Positions 32,260 through 40,905 of a DNA stretch of 42,303 nt are shown here, piece after piece. Both the position numbers and the translations under genes were made by a program. Each line of letters starts with the position of its first letter. Within the stretch, counting starts at the first letter, position 1. The DNA comes from Arthrobacter horti (GTDB lineage Bacteria > Actinomycetota > Actinomycetes > Actinomycetales > Micrococcaceae). The stretch covers positions 1 through 42,303 of the forward strand of contig NZ_JAVALS010000018.1 in the NCBI RefSeq assembly GCF_030731045.1. The letters run 5' to 3'. The notes under the pieces are model-generated. The model was given only the letters and a program-made list of their open reading frames with translations, ran no database searches and was not told the DNA's origin.

Positions 32260-33078
32260 TCAGTCTAGTGAGTCTGTGGCCTCAAGCGAGTTCTCCCGCA
32301 AATAGCGCAGCTGTGCCTCGATGCTCAGCCGCGCGGCGGGCAGGACGCCCGGCGGCACGTCCGAGTACACCAGGGCGGTGACCGCACCGGCGTCGTCGCC
32401 CAGCTGTGCCACGGCGGCGCGCACTTCCGCGAGGCGCGCCAGGCGGTGGTCGCGGTACTCATGCACGACGTCGGCCAGCTCGCGTCCCAGCCCACCGTGG
32501 GCGGGCAGCACCCGGGTCCCCTTGGCCGTCTCCGCCAGGGCGGCGAGGCGCTCGAGACTGCGCAGATAGTCGCCGAGCGTTCCGTCCGGGTGGTCGATCA
32601 TGGTGGTGCCGGTGCCCAGGATCGTGTCCCCGCTGAGCAGCCAGGACTCTTGCTCCGTCTCCCAGTGGAAGCTGAGCGAATCGGAGGTGTGGCCCGGCGT
32701 GGCCAGGACGGTCAGCCTGCCCTCCCCCGCGGTCACGGCTTGCCCGTCGTGCAGGGGCTCCGCGGCGCGGCAGAACCTGGCCGAGGCGGCCTGCACGGGC
32801 GCACCCGTGAGGGCGTGGAGCCGGTCCACACCGGCAGTGTGGTCGGCGTGCCGGTGGGTCACCAGGATCAGGCGGGGCCGTGTGCCGGCCAGAAGTCTCA
32901 GATGCGCCTCATCCTCCGGGCCCGGGTCCACCACCACGCAGTCGCCGTCCGGCCCCAGCACGTAGCTCTGGGTGCCGTCCAGGCTCATGGGGCCCGGATT
33001 CGGGGCCAGAACGAGGCGCACCCCCGGAGCCACCTGCATCAGGTGGCCGGGGGTGCGCAGCCCGTCGTCGGAAGGCAA
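32260..33078 (-). CDS. metallo-beta-lactamase-fold hydrolase
   Basis: Soluble Zn hydrolase of 272 aa of the LACTB2/glyoxalase II-like group. Zn ligands are visible in THRHADHTAG (~residue 75-84, HxHxDH), PGHTSDSLSFH, SGDTILGTG and VLPAHGG. The C-terminal ~60 residues (SIEAQLRYLRENSL) form the small helical domain found in LACTB2-like proteins. The start is probably TTG 33078, 5 bases after ilvE; ATG 33039 is an alternative. The substrate is unknown. LACTB2 homologues include a nuclease, so hydrolysis of RNA or a thioester are both possible. Confidence 0.88.
   Translation of the reverse strand: MPSDDGLRTPGHLMQVAPGVRLVLAPNPGPMSLDGTQSYVLGPDGDCVVVDPGPEDEAHLRLLAGTRPRLILVTHRHADHTAGVDRLHALTGAPVQAASARFCRAAEPLHDGQAVTAGEGRLTVLATPGHTSDSLSFHWETEQESWLLSGDTILGTGTTMIDHPDGTLGDYLRSLERLAALAETAKGTRVLPAHGGLGRELADVVHEYRDHRLARLAEVRAAVAQLGDDAGAVTALVYSDVPPGVLPAARLSIEAQLRYLRENSLEATDSLD
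32262..32267 (-). promoter_or_regulatory. -10 box of a leaderless promoter for the FAH-family gene
   Basis: The minus strand reads TAGACT, 7 bases before ATG 32254, overlapping the end of the upstream gene. The FAH gene may thus be transcribed alone as well as by read-through. Confidence 0.45.
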
Positions 33079-33083
33079 CGGAC

Positions 33084-34196
33084 TCAGGCCAGGCGGGTCA
33101 GCCAGCCGTGGGTGTCCTCGACGGCGCCGGTCTGGATGCCGAGCAGACGTTCGCGGATGGCCATGGTGACCTCACCGGCCTTGGCGTCCTCGCTGCCGAT
33201 GTGCTCCGTCTCGTCCTTGAGCAGACCGATCGGGGTGATGACGGCGGCGGTGCCGCAGGCGAAGACCTCGGCGATCTCACCGGAGGCCACGCCGTCGCGC
33301 CACTCGTCCAGGGTGATCTTCCGCTCGGTCACCTCGCGGCCCATCTCGCGGGCCACGGTGATGATGGAGGAGCGGGTCACGCCCTCCAGGATGGTGCCGG
33401 AAAGGGCCGGGGTGGCCAGCGAGCCGTCCTTGAAGACGAAGAACACGTTCATGCCGCCGAGCTCTTCCACGGCGTTGTCGTTGAACGGGTCCAGGAAGAG
33501 GACCTGCTTGCAGCCGTTGGCCTCGGCTTCCATCTGCGCGATGAGGGACGCCGCGTAGTTGCCGCCGCACTTGGCGGCGCCCGTGCCGCCGCGGCCCGCG
33601 CGGGCGTACTGGCGGGAGATCCAGATGGAGACGGGCTTCAGCTCACCGCCGAAGTAGTTGCCGGCCGGGGAGGCGATGACGCGGAAGGAGACCTCCTGGG
33701 CCGGGCGGACGCCCAGGAACGCCTCCGTGGCGATCATGAACGGACGCAGGTAGAGCGCCTCACCGTCGCCGGAGGGCACCCACTGAGCGTCCTCGGACAC
33801 CAGTCGCTTGATGGCCTCGACGAAGATCTCTTCGGGCAGCTGAGGGAGCGCCAGGCGTGCCGCGGACTTGTTCAGGCGCCGGGCGTTGGCGTCGGGGCGG
33901 AAGGTCCAGACGGAACCGTCGGCGTGACGGTAGGCCTTCAGCCCCTCGAAGATCTCCTGGCCGTAGTGCAGGACGCCGGCGGCGGGATCCAGGCTGATGG
34001 GACCGTAGGGCTCCACGCGGGCGTCATGCCAGGTGCCCTTGCCGTCCTCGCCGACGGTGTAGTCGACGACGGCGGTGTGGTCGGTGAAGTAGTTGCCGAA
34101 GCCCGGGTTCTCCAGAATCGCGGCGCGTTCCTCAGCGGTCTTCGGGGTCTCCGAGCGCTGGATGGTGAAGGTGACGTCCTGTGCCGTCTCAGTCAT
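33084..34196 (-). CDS. ilvE: branched-chain amino acid aminotransferase
   Basis: PLP enzyme that converts branched-chain 2-oxo acids and glutamate to Leu, Ile or Val. The 370-aa protein has VLHYGQEIFEGLKAYR near 76, the PLP-lysine region GGTGAAKCGGNYAASL with Lys209, and late GTAAVITPIGLL. It is of the longer class II BCAT form usual in actinobacteria. GGAGG lies four bases before ATG 34196; an upstream in-frame ATG at 34238 lacks one. It is 87 bases downstream of leuB, so the two probably form a leucine unit. Confidence 0.95.
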   Translation of the reverse strand: MTETAQDVTFTIQRSETPKTAEERAAILENPGFGNYFTDHTAVVDYTVGEDGKGTWHDARVEPYGPISLDPAAGVLHYGQEIFEGLKAYRHADGSVWTFRPDANARRLNKSAARLALPQLPEEIFVEAIKRLVSEDAQWVPSGDGEALYLRPFMIATEAFLGVRPAQEVSFRVIASPAGNYFGGELKPVSIWISRQYARAGRGGTGAAKCGGNYAASLIAQMEAEANGCKQVLFLDPFNDNAVEELGGMNVFFVFKDGSLATPALSGTILEGVTRSSIITVAREMGREVTERKITLDEWRDGVASGEIAEVFACGTAAVITPIGLLKDETEHIGSEDAKAGEVTMAIRERLLGIQTGAVEDTHGWLTRLA

Positions 34197-34283
34197 GGTT
34201 CCTCCAAAAGATGCCGTCGGGACCGGCCGCCTGCTCATCGCTGAGAGGGCCGCCGACGACGGCTGGTGAGTTGTCCTTGTAGC

Positions 34284-35345
34284 TTACGCTTCGCGGACGG
34301 CCCGGGTGATGGCCTCGCCGATCTCGGCCGTGGTGCGCGCGGCACCCGTCCGGGACTCGACGTCGGCCGACACCGCCGTCTCGATGCGTCGGGCCGCCTG
34401 GTGGTGGCCCAGGTGATCGAGCAGGAGCGCGGCGGAGAGGATGGCCGCCGTGGGGTCCGCCTTCTGCTGGCCGGCGATGTCGGGCGCCGAACCGTGCACG
34501 GGTTCGAACATGGACGGTGCGGTGCGGTCCATGTTGATGTTCCCGGACGCCGCCAGGCCGATGCCACCCGTGACGGCAGCGGCGAGGTCGGTGAGGATGT
34601 CACCGAAGAGGTTGTCCGTGACGATCACATCGAAGCGGGAGGGGTCCGTGACCATGAAGATGGTGGCCGCGTCGATGTGCAGGTAGTCGTGCGTGACCTC
34701 GGGGAATTCCTGGGCCACGGCCTCGACGGTGCGCTTCCACAGGTGCCCGGCGAAGACCAGGACATTGTGCTTGTGCACCAGCGTGACCTTCTTGCGGGGG
34801 CGCTCGGAGGCGCGCCGGAAGGCGTCCCGGACCACGCGCTCCACACCGTGGGCTGTGTTCAGGGAGACCTCGGTGGCCACCTCGTGGGGGGTGCCCGCGC
34901 GGAGGCTGCCGCCGTTGCCCACATAGGGGCCTTCGGTGCCTTCGCGGACCACCACGAAGTCGATCTCCCCCGGGTTCGCCAAGGGGCTGCCCACCGTGCC
35001 GTACAGGCGGGAGGGACGCAGGTTCACGTAGTGGTCCAAGGAGAAGCGCAGCTTGAGCAGCAGCTCGCGTTCGATCAGTCCGGACGGGATCCGGGTGTCA
35101 CCGGGGGCCGCGCCGATGGCGCCGAACAGGATGGCGTCACGGGTCTTCAGGTCCTCCAGCACCGCGGCCGGCAGGGTCTCACCGGTCTCCAGCCAGTGCT
35201 GTGCGCCCAGGGCGTAGTGGGTCGGGTTGACCTCGACGCCGTCATGCTCGACGGCGGCCGTGAGCACCTTGAGTGCCTCGGCCGTGACTTCGGGGCCGAT
35301 GCCGTCGCCGGGGATGACTGCCAGATCGATGCTGCTCACGCTCAT
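34284..35345 (-). CDS. leuB: 3-isopropylmalate dehydrogenase
   Basis: Oxidatively decarboxylates 3-isopropylmalate with NAD in leucine synthesis. The 353-aa protein opens with [20 protein letters not shown] and has [35 protein letters not shown] and [23 protein letters not shown] with the Mg-binding Asp residues. ATG 35345 is preceded by GGAGG with very short spacing. Its promoter lies in the divergent 140-bp gap to the histidine kinase; TATTCT on the minus strand near 35372 could be its -10. Confidence 0.95.
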   Translation of the reverse strand: MSVSSIDLAVIPGDGIGPEVTAEALKVLTAAVEHDGVEVNPTHYALGAQHWLETGETLPAAVLEDLKTRDAILFGAIGAAPGDTRIPSGLIERELLLKLRFSLDHYVNLRPSRLYGTVGSPLANPGEIDFVVVREGTEGPYVGNGGSLRAGTPHEVATEVSLNTAHGVERVVRDAFRRASERPRKKVTLVHKHNVLVFAGHLWKRTVEAVAQEFPEVTHDYLHIDAATIFMVTDPSRFDVIVTDNLFGDILTDLAAAVTGGIGLAASGNINMDRTAPSMFEPVHGSAPDIAGQQKADPTAAILSAALLLDHLGHHQAARRIETAVSADVESRTGAARTTAEIGEAITRAVREA

Positions 35346-35472
35346 GCCTCCACTGTGCCAGCGCATCCAGAATATGGGCAACGCGTCTCACATCGTGGTC
35401 ACCATCCCTGCAGTTGAGAGAAGGCAGGGAGGATCAGACCGCAGGTTGAGGACGACGGCGGGCCGGCCACCT

Positions 35473-35478
35473 TAAGCT
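35473..35478 (+). promoter_or_regulatory. -10 box of a leaderless promoter for the histidine kinase gene
   Basis: TAAGCT ends 7 bases before ATG 35486, and there is no ribosome-binding sequence. Confidence 0.5.
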
Positions 35479-35485
35479 CACAACG

Positions 35486-36709
35486 ATGGAATTCTGGCAG
35501 CGCATCAGCACCTGGGCCCACCGGCGGCCGTTCACCGTGGACCTCATCGTCGCCCTTCTGAGCACAGGGCTGGTGAGCATCATCTACGCAGCCACGCTGA
35601 TTCCCAGCTGGGCCGATCATGACCCCCAGTGGGGAGACCGGGCCCAGGCCGCCCTGTTGAGCGTTCCCATGCTCCTCACCTTCGCCTGGCGCCGCACCCG
35701 GCCCCGCCTCGCGATGTGGATGCTTGCGGTGTTGTCCGTCCTGAGCCTTCCCATAGCGGAGATCGTCGCAGGGATCATCGCGGTACCGTTCATCGTCTAT
35801 GCCGCCGCTGCCTACGGCAAGCGCGCAGACGGCCGGTGGGCGCTGATCCTCGGTATTCTCGGCGGCTTTCTTCTGTCGGGCCGGATCCTCGTACAAGGAC
35901 CTCACTACGGGTTTCCTCAGGAATTGCTCCTCATGGCCGCAACAGCGATTCCATGCTGGCTCATGGTGTTCTTCGCCTGGACCCTCGGCGCCCTGACCCG
36001 GGCCCGCCGCCTCCGCTTCCAGGCCATCGAGGACCGCGCCCGCAGGCTCGAGGTGGAGAACCGGCAGGAACGCGCCCTGGCCGCCGCCGACGAGCGCGCC
36101 CATATCGCCCGCGAGATGCACGACATCGTGGCCCATTCCCTCTCGGTCATCATCACCCAGGCGGACGGCGGCCGCTACGCCTCGGTGGCGGACCCGGAGA
36201 TGGGCCGCCAGGCCCTGGAGACCATCGCCCGGACCGGACGGTCCTCACTCGCCGAGATGCGCCGCCTGCTGGGTGTGCTGCGGCAGGAGGGGAACACCGA
36301 ATACCGGCCCCAGCCCGGGGTGGAGGACGTGCCCTCGTTGCTTGCCGGCATCCGCGCCAACGGCCTCACCGTGGCTCTCCGTCAGGAGGGTGAACCGAGG
36401 CATGAACTGCCCGCCGGCGCCGGCCTCACCGTCTACCGTCTGGTCCAGGAGGCGCTCACCAACTGCCTCAAGCACGCCGGCCCGGCCGCCGTCGTCGACG
36501 CCCGCCTCGAGTGGACGGCCAAGGGCCTGGACGTCCACATTCACGACGACGGCCGGGGCGCCGCCGCCGACCCGCCCGGCCCGGGCGGCGGCAACGGACT
36601 GCGCGGCATGCGCGAGCGTGTTGCGCTCTACGATGGAACGGTCACGGCAGGACCCGTCACCGGCGGCGGCTTCGCCGTGGACGCACACATCCCCTACTCG
36701 GAGGCCTGA
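35486..36709 (+). CDS. NarL-type sensor histidine kinase
   Basis: Membrane sensor kinase of 407 aa. The N-terminal ~170 residues hold about five hydrophobic segments with little extracellular sequence, so it is probably an intramembrane sensor. A short coiled coil (RRLEVENRQERALAAADE) leads to the HisKA_3 box REMHDIVAHSLSVII with phospho-acceptor His212. The HATPase region has QEALTNCLKHA (N box), DDGRG and GNGLRGMRERV. It is followed 4 bases later by its response regulator and then an ABC exporter, which it may sense and control. Confidence 0.92.
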   Translation: MEFWQRISTWAHRRPFTVDLIVALLSTGLVSIIYAATLIPSWADHDPQWGDRAQAALLSVPMLLTFAWRRTRPRLAMWMLAVLSVLSLPIAEIVAGIIAVPFIVYAAAAYGKRADGRWALILGILGGFLLSGRILVQGPHYGFPQELLLMAATAIPCWLMVFFAWTLGALTRARRLRFQAIEDRARRLEVENRQERALAAADERAHIAREMHDIVAHSLSVIITQADGGRYASVADPEMGRQALETIARTGRSSLAEMRRLLGVLRQEGNTEYRPQPGVEDVPSLLAGIRANGLTVALRQEGEPRHELPAGAGLTVYRLVQEALTNCLKHAGPAAVVDARLEWTAKGLDVHIHDDGRGAAADPPGPGGGNGLRGMRERVALYDGTVTAGPVTGGGFAVDAHIPYSEA

Positions 36710-36713
36710 ATCC

Positions 36714-37424
36714 ATGCAGGAGAGCACCCCCATCCGCGTCGCCCTGGTGGACGACCAGCAGCTGGTCCGCTCCGGCTTCGGGATGCTGATCAACTCCCAG
36801 CCGGACCTCGCCGTGGTGGCCGAGGCGTCCAACGGGCACGAAGCGCTCCAGGCCCTGGCCGCCACCACCGCCGACGTGGTCCTCATGGACGTACGCATGC
36901 CCGGCATGGACGGCATCGAAGCCACCCGCAGGCTCCTGGAGGACGCATCCCGTGCCGCCACAGGCTCCCAGCGGGCCGGGCTCAAAGTGGTGGTCTTGAC
37001 CACCTTCGACCTGGATGAATACGCCCTGGACGCCATCCAGGCCGGGGCGAGCGGATTCCTCCTCAAGGACGCGCCTCCCGAGGAACTCCTGGAAGCCATC
37101 CGCACCGTGCACCGCGGGGACGCCGTCATCGCCCCGTCCACCACCCGGCGTCTCCTGGACCATGTGGCGCCCATGCTCCGCAGCAGCCAGCAGGCCGACG
37201 GAGCCCACCTGCAGGAGCTGGGCTCCCTGACCCCCCGCGAGCGCGAGGTCTTCGAGATGATCGCTCAGGGTGATTCGAACCCGGAGATCGCCCAGAAGCT
37301 GTTCGTCTCCGAAGCCACCGTGAAGACCCACGTGGGCCACGTCCTGGCCAAGATGCACGCCCGGGACCGTGTCCAGCTGGTGGTCATGGCGTACGAGACC
37401 GGCGTGGTTGTTCCCAGAGGCTGA
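36714..37424 (+). CDS. NarL/LuxR-family response regulator
   Basis: DNA-binding partner of the preceding kinase, 236 aa. Receiver domain at residues 7-~130 with VDD at 12-14, phosphorylated Asp59 in LMDVRMPGMDG, a Thr switch in VVLTTFD and Lys in FLLKDAPPE. A GerE/LuxR helix-turn-helix follows at ~170-232 (LTPREREVFEMIAQGDSNPEIA, then VSEATVKTHVGHVLAKM). GGAGG precedes ATG 36714 by 8 bases and lies inside the kinase gene. The likely target is the exporter promoter at 37516. Confidence 0.94.
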   Translation: MQESTPIRVALVDDQQLVRSGFGMLINSQPDLAVVAEASNGHEALQALAATTADVVLMDVRMPGMDGIEATRRLLEDASRAATGSQRAGLKVVVLTTFDLDEYALDAIQAGASGFLLKDAPPEELLEAIRTVHRGDAVIAPSTTRRLLDHVAPMLRSSQQADGAHLQELGSLTPREREVFEMIAQGDSNPEIAQKLFVSEATVKTHVGHVLAKMHARDRVQLVVMAYETGVVVPRG

Positions 37425-37515
37425 CCTGCCGCGGCTCCTGAGCTCCGCCCTGGGTATGAGGCCCTCCCGCCCAAGAGCCTCCTGAAGTCCGATTCCCCAC
37501 CCTGCAGTGCGGCCA

Positions 37516-37521
37516 TACCGT
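37516..37521 (+). promoter_or_regulatory. -10 box of a leaderless promoter for the ABC exporter
   Basis: TACCGT ends 6 bases before ATG 37528. The gap of about 100 bases after the response regulator gene holds no obvious terminator and no clear operator repeat. Confidence 0.5.
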
Positions 37522-37527
37522 GGAATC

Positions 37528-38304
37528 ATGACCAGTTCACTCCCACTCCAGCCGCTTCCCGAGGCCCCCGCCACGTCCGGTCCGGCCGCCGTCAGCGCCC
37601 GCAATCTGGTGAAGAACTACGGCAAGGGCGAGACCGCCGTCGCCGCCCTGCGTGATGTCAGCATCGACGTCGAACAGGGGCGCTTCACCGCGATCATGGG
37701 CCCGTCCGGCTCCGGCAAGTCCACACTCATGCACCTGCTCGCCGGCCTGGACACCGCCGATTCCGGCACCATTCACCTCGGCAGCACGGAGATCACCGGG
37801 CTGAACGACACCCAGCTCACCACCCTGCGCCGTGACACCGTCGGCTTCGTCTTCCAGGCGTTCAACCTGGTCCCCACTCTCACCGCCCAGCAGAACATCC
37901 TCCTGCCGATCGAACTCGCGGGCGGCAAGCCCGATCTCGAGTGGTTCGACTTCGTGGTCGGCGTGCTCGGTCTGCAGGACCGGCTCAAGCACCGCCCGCA
38001 CGAGCTCAGCGGCGGCCAGCAGCAGCGCGTCGCCGTCGCACGCGCCCTCCTGACCCGGCCCCAGGTGCTCTTCGGCGACGAGCCCACGGGCAACCTCGAC
38101 TCGCGCTCCGGCGCTGAAGTCCTCTCTCTGATGCGCCGCAGCACCAAGGAGCTCGGCCAGACCATCATCATGGTCACGCACGACCCCGTGGCCGCCAGCT
38201 ACGCCGACCGCGTGATCCTCATGAGCGACGGCCGGATCGTGGGCGGGATTGAGAATCCCACCGCGGAGACCATCCTGGCCGCCATGAGCGAGCTGGGCGC
38301 CTGA
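37528..38304 (+). CDS. MacB/LolD-type ABC transporter ATPase
   Basis: ATPase of 258 aa for the FtsX-type permease that follows. Walker A is GPSGSGKS, the Q loop FQAFNLVPTLTAQQNILLP, the signature LSGGQQQRVAVARALL and Walker B VLFGDEPTGNLDSRSG, all typical of the LolD/MacB/BceA group. ATG 37528 is set by the leaderless -10; an ATG at 37507 would put that box inside the gene. The stop shares one base with the permease start. Such systems move lipoproteins, peptides or antibiotics, or act by mechanotransmission rather than transport. Confidence 0.93.
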   Translation: MTSSLPLQPLPEAPATSGPAAVSARNLVKNYGKGETAVAALRDVSIDVEQGRFTAIMGPSGSGKSTLMHLLAGLDTADSGTIHLGSTEITGLNDTQLTTLRRDTVGFVFQAFNLVPTLTAQQNILLPIELAGGKPDLEWFDFVVGVLGLQDRLKHRPHELSGGQQQRVAVARALLTRPQVLFGDEPTGNLDSRSGAEVLSLMRRSTKELGQTIIMVTHDPVAASYADRVILMSDGRIVGGIENPTAETILAAMSELGA

Positions 38305-40832
38305 TGCTACGCGTCGCACTGTCCCAGCTGAAAGCCCATTCGCGCCGCTTCATCGCCGTCGGACTGGCCATCATGCTGGCCGTCGCCTTCCTGGTGAGCA
38401 CACTCCTGGTGTCCTCCAGCACCAAGGCCTCGCTCGCCGCCAGCCTCGGCGAGAGCTACCACCGCGCGGACCTCATCGTCTTCCCGCAGGACTCGCGGGA
38501 CGCCTTCACCGCCCAGGACCTCAAGACCCTCAGCACCGTTCCCGGGGTCGCGTCCGTGTACGGGCAGAGCTCGCTGATGACTGTGGCGGATTCCCGCGAC
38601 GGCGGCTCGTTCGGCGCCGTCATCCAGAACACGGCGCCCGCAGAGCTCGAACCGGCCACCGCCCGCAGCGGCATCCTTCCGGGCCGTGAGGGCGACGTCG
38701 CCGTGGACGCCCACACCGCGGAGCAGTACCACCTCGGCATCGGGGACGTCCTGCGCATCCGGCCCGCCACCGTGCAGAACCCGGGCGGGGACACCGCCTC
38801 CAGCCAGCAGGACCTGAAGATCTCCGGCATCCTGGAACCGACTGCGGACCCGCTCCGCGGCAGCATGTCCCAGCTGGTCACCTCCACGCAGGTCCTGGAC
38901 CGGCTGTCCGGCGGCCCCGCGAAGGTGGCACAGCTCCAGCTCAAGCTCTCCCCCGGAGCCGACCCCGGGACCGTCCGCACCGCCGTCGAGCACGCGATGG
39001 GCGCCCAGCCCGTCGCGAGCTCGGTACGGACGCCGCAGGAAGCCGCCCTGGAACAGGTCAAGCACCTCACCGGCGGCCAGGACCAGCTCACGATCGTGCT
39101 CGTGGCGTTCGCCGTGATCGCCCTGTTCGTCTCCGCCCTGGTGGTCGCCAACACCTTCTCCGTCATCATCGCCCAGCGGACCCGGGAGCTGGCGCTGCTG
39201 CGCTGTATCGGCGCCACCCGGTCCCAGATCCGCTCCTCCGTCCTGGCGGAAGCCGCGATCGTCGGCCTGGTGTCCTCGCTCGTCGGCGCGCTCGCCGGCG
39301 TGGGCGTCATGGCAGGCCTGATCGCCCTGGCCAAGACCGATCCGAGCCGTTCCTTCGCCACCCTGGCCGTGGATCCGGTGGCCCTCGCGACCGGCGTCGT
39401 GGTCGGCATGGTCATGACCGTGGTGGCCGCGCTGTTCCCAGCCCGCGGCGCGACGCGCGTGGCTCCCCTGGCCGCCCTGCGCCCCGCCGACGACGCCTCG
39501 CTCGGCAACCGCCGGGGCCGGGTCCGCCTGGTGATCGGCGCCATCCTGCTGCTCCTGGGGCTTCCGCTTCTCCTGGGCGGTGCCTGGTTCAACCAGCTCC
39601 TGGTCGCCCTTCCCGGCGGTCTCCTCACCTTCCTCGGCGTGCTGTTCTGCGCCGGGCTCTTCATCCCGGGCGCCGTCCGCGCCGTCGGCCGCCTCGCCCG
39701 GGCCTCCGGGGTCCCCGGCCGTCTGGCCGCGCTGAACGCCGTACGGAACCCCGCCCGGACCTCCGCCACGGCCTCCGCCCTGCTGATCGGCGTGACCCTG
39801 GTGAGCATGATGATGGTGGGAGCCGGTTCGGCCAAGGCCGCCCTCAGCTCCGGCCTGGCCGAGCACTATCCGGTGGACGTGACGGTCCTGTCCCCGCACA
39901 CCACTGGCTCCAGCGCCGGGGCGCCCCAGGGCTTCGGCCCCACCGCCGTGCAGACGGCCGACTCCGTGAACGGCGTCGCTTCCGCGGCACTCCTGCGGAC
40001 CGTGGGTACCCTCCCCGCCCCTGCGGAGCAGGGCGGAGGGACGCAGGAGGTCTACGCCCTGGACCCCGCCACCGCACATGACGTCCTGACGGACAAGAAC
40101 CTGCGCCTGGCCAACGGCACCATCGTGGTGCCCAAGAGCCATCCGGCCGGGCCCGTCACGGTGACGGGCAGCCGCGGCACGATCACTTTGCAGGCCGTGC
40201 AGGCGAACGCCTGGACCATGCTCCCGGTCATGACCGAGGACGACGCCCGGAGCATCAACGGCGGGGCCCTCCCCCAGACCGGCACCCAGCTCTGGGTCAA
40301 GCTCGCCGACACGGTCCAGCCCTCCGACATCCGGACCGTGGTCAACGCTCTCGGGACCGCCCTGAACGTGCCGCAGCCGTACATCTCCGGCGCCGCCATC
40401 GAGCGGGCCTCCTTCGAAGAGGTCATCAACGTGCTGCTCCTGGTGGTCACGGCCCTGCTGGCGGTCGCGGTCTTCATCGCACTGATCGGCGTGGCCAACA
40501 CCCTGAGCCTGTCCGTGCTGGAGCGCACCCGGGAGAACTCGCTCCTGCGGGCGCTGGGCCTGACGCGGCGTCAGCTGCGGCTGATGCTGGCCCTGGAGGC
40601 CGTGCTCATCGCGGGTGTCTCTGCGCTGCTCGGGGTCCTGCTCGGCTCCGCCTTCGGATGGCTGGGTGCCAAGTCGGCCATCGGCGGGCTCGGAGCCGTT
40701 CCGTTCGATGCCCCGTGGGCCGCCCTGCTGGGCACCCTTCTGGTGGCGGTGGTCGCCGCGCTGCTCGCGTCGATCGTGCCGGCCCGGCGGGCCGCCCGGC
40801 TCTCCCCGGTGGAGGGCCTCGCCACCACCTGA
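38304..40832 (+). CDS. FtsX-like ABC permease with two FtsX domains
   Basis: Membrane partner of the ATPase, 842 aa. A first helix at residues ~14-35 (FIAVGLAIMLAVAFLVSTLL) precedes a ~220-residue extracellular MacB_PCD-like domain. The first FtsX core is at ~265-400 (TIVLVAFAVIALFVSALVVA and the coupling segment RTRELALLRCIGATRSQIR). A central pair of helices and a second extracellular domain follow, and then the second FtsX core at ~715-835 with RTRENSLLRALGLTRRQLR. The duplicated layout is common in actinobacterial exporters. It is encoded after a two-component system, as are drug-sensing ABC units, but the substrate is unknown. Confidence 0.92.
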   Translation: MLRVALSQLKAHSRRFIAVGLAIMLAVAFLVSTLLVSSSTKASLAASLGESYHRADLIVFPQDSRDAFTAQDLKTLSTVPGVASVYGQSSLMTVADSRDGGSFGAVIQNTAPAELEPATARSGILPGREGDVAVDAHTAEQYHLGIGDVLRIRPATVQNPGGDTASSQQDLKISGILEPTADPLRGSMSQLVTSTQVLDRLSGGPAKVAQLQLKLSPGADPGTVRTAVEHAMGAQPVASSVRTPQEAALEQVKHLTGGQDQLTIVLVAFAVIALFVSALVVANTFSVIIAQRTRELALLRCIGATRSQIRSSVLAEAAIVGLVSSLVGALAGVGVMAGLIALAKTDPSRSFATLAVDPVALATGVVVGMVMTVVAALFPARGATRVAPLAALRPADDASLGNRRGRVRLVIGAILLLLGLPLLLGGAWFNQLLVALPGGLLTFLGVLFCAGLFIPGAVRAVGRLARASGVPGRLAALNAVRNPARTSATASALLIGVTLVSMMMVGAGSAKAALSSGLAEHYPVDVTVLSPHTTGSSAGAPQGFGPTAVQTADSVNGVASAALLRTVGTLPAPAEQGGGTQEVYALDPATAHDVLTDKNLRLANGTIVVPKSHPAGPVTVTGSRGTITLQAVQANAWTMLPVMTEDDARSINGGALPQTGTQLWVKLADTVQPSDIRTVVNALGTALNVPQPYISGAAIERASFEEVINVLLLVVTALLAVAVFIALIGVANTLSLSVLERTRENSLLRALGLTRRQLRLMLALEAVLIAGVSALLGVLLGSAFGWLGAKSAIGGLGAVPFDAPWAALLGTLLVAVVAALLASIVPARRAARLSPVEGLATT

Positions 40833-40847
40833 GCCGGCCCCCTCGAC

Positions 40848-40885
40848 CGACGACGGCGCACCTCACGCGAGGCGCGCCGTCGTCG
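40848..40885. terminator. bidirectional terminator
   Basis: Arms 40848-40864 and 40869-40885 pair over 17 bp with one mismatch around ACGC, followed by CACTTTTGTT. It lies between the convergent permease and sulfite-oxidase-like genes. Confidence 0.75.
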
Positions 40886-40905
40886 CACTTTTGTTGGCCG
40901 CCGGG

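Noticed and set aside
34197..34283. Riboswitch or T-box between leuB and ilvE
   Set aside because: The 87-base gap has only weak GC-rich pairing, no T-box TGGNACC-type motif and no terminator, so it is left as an ordinary operon spacer.
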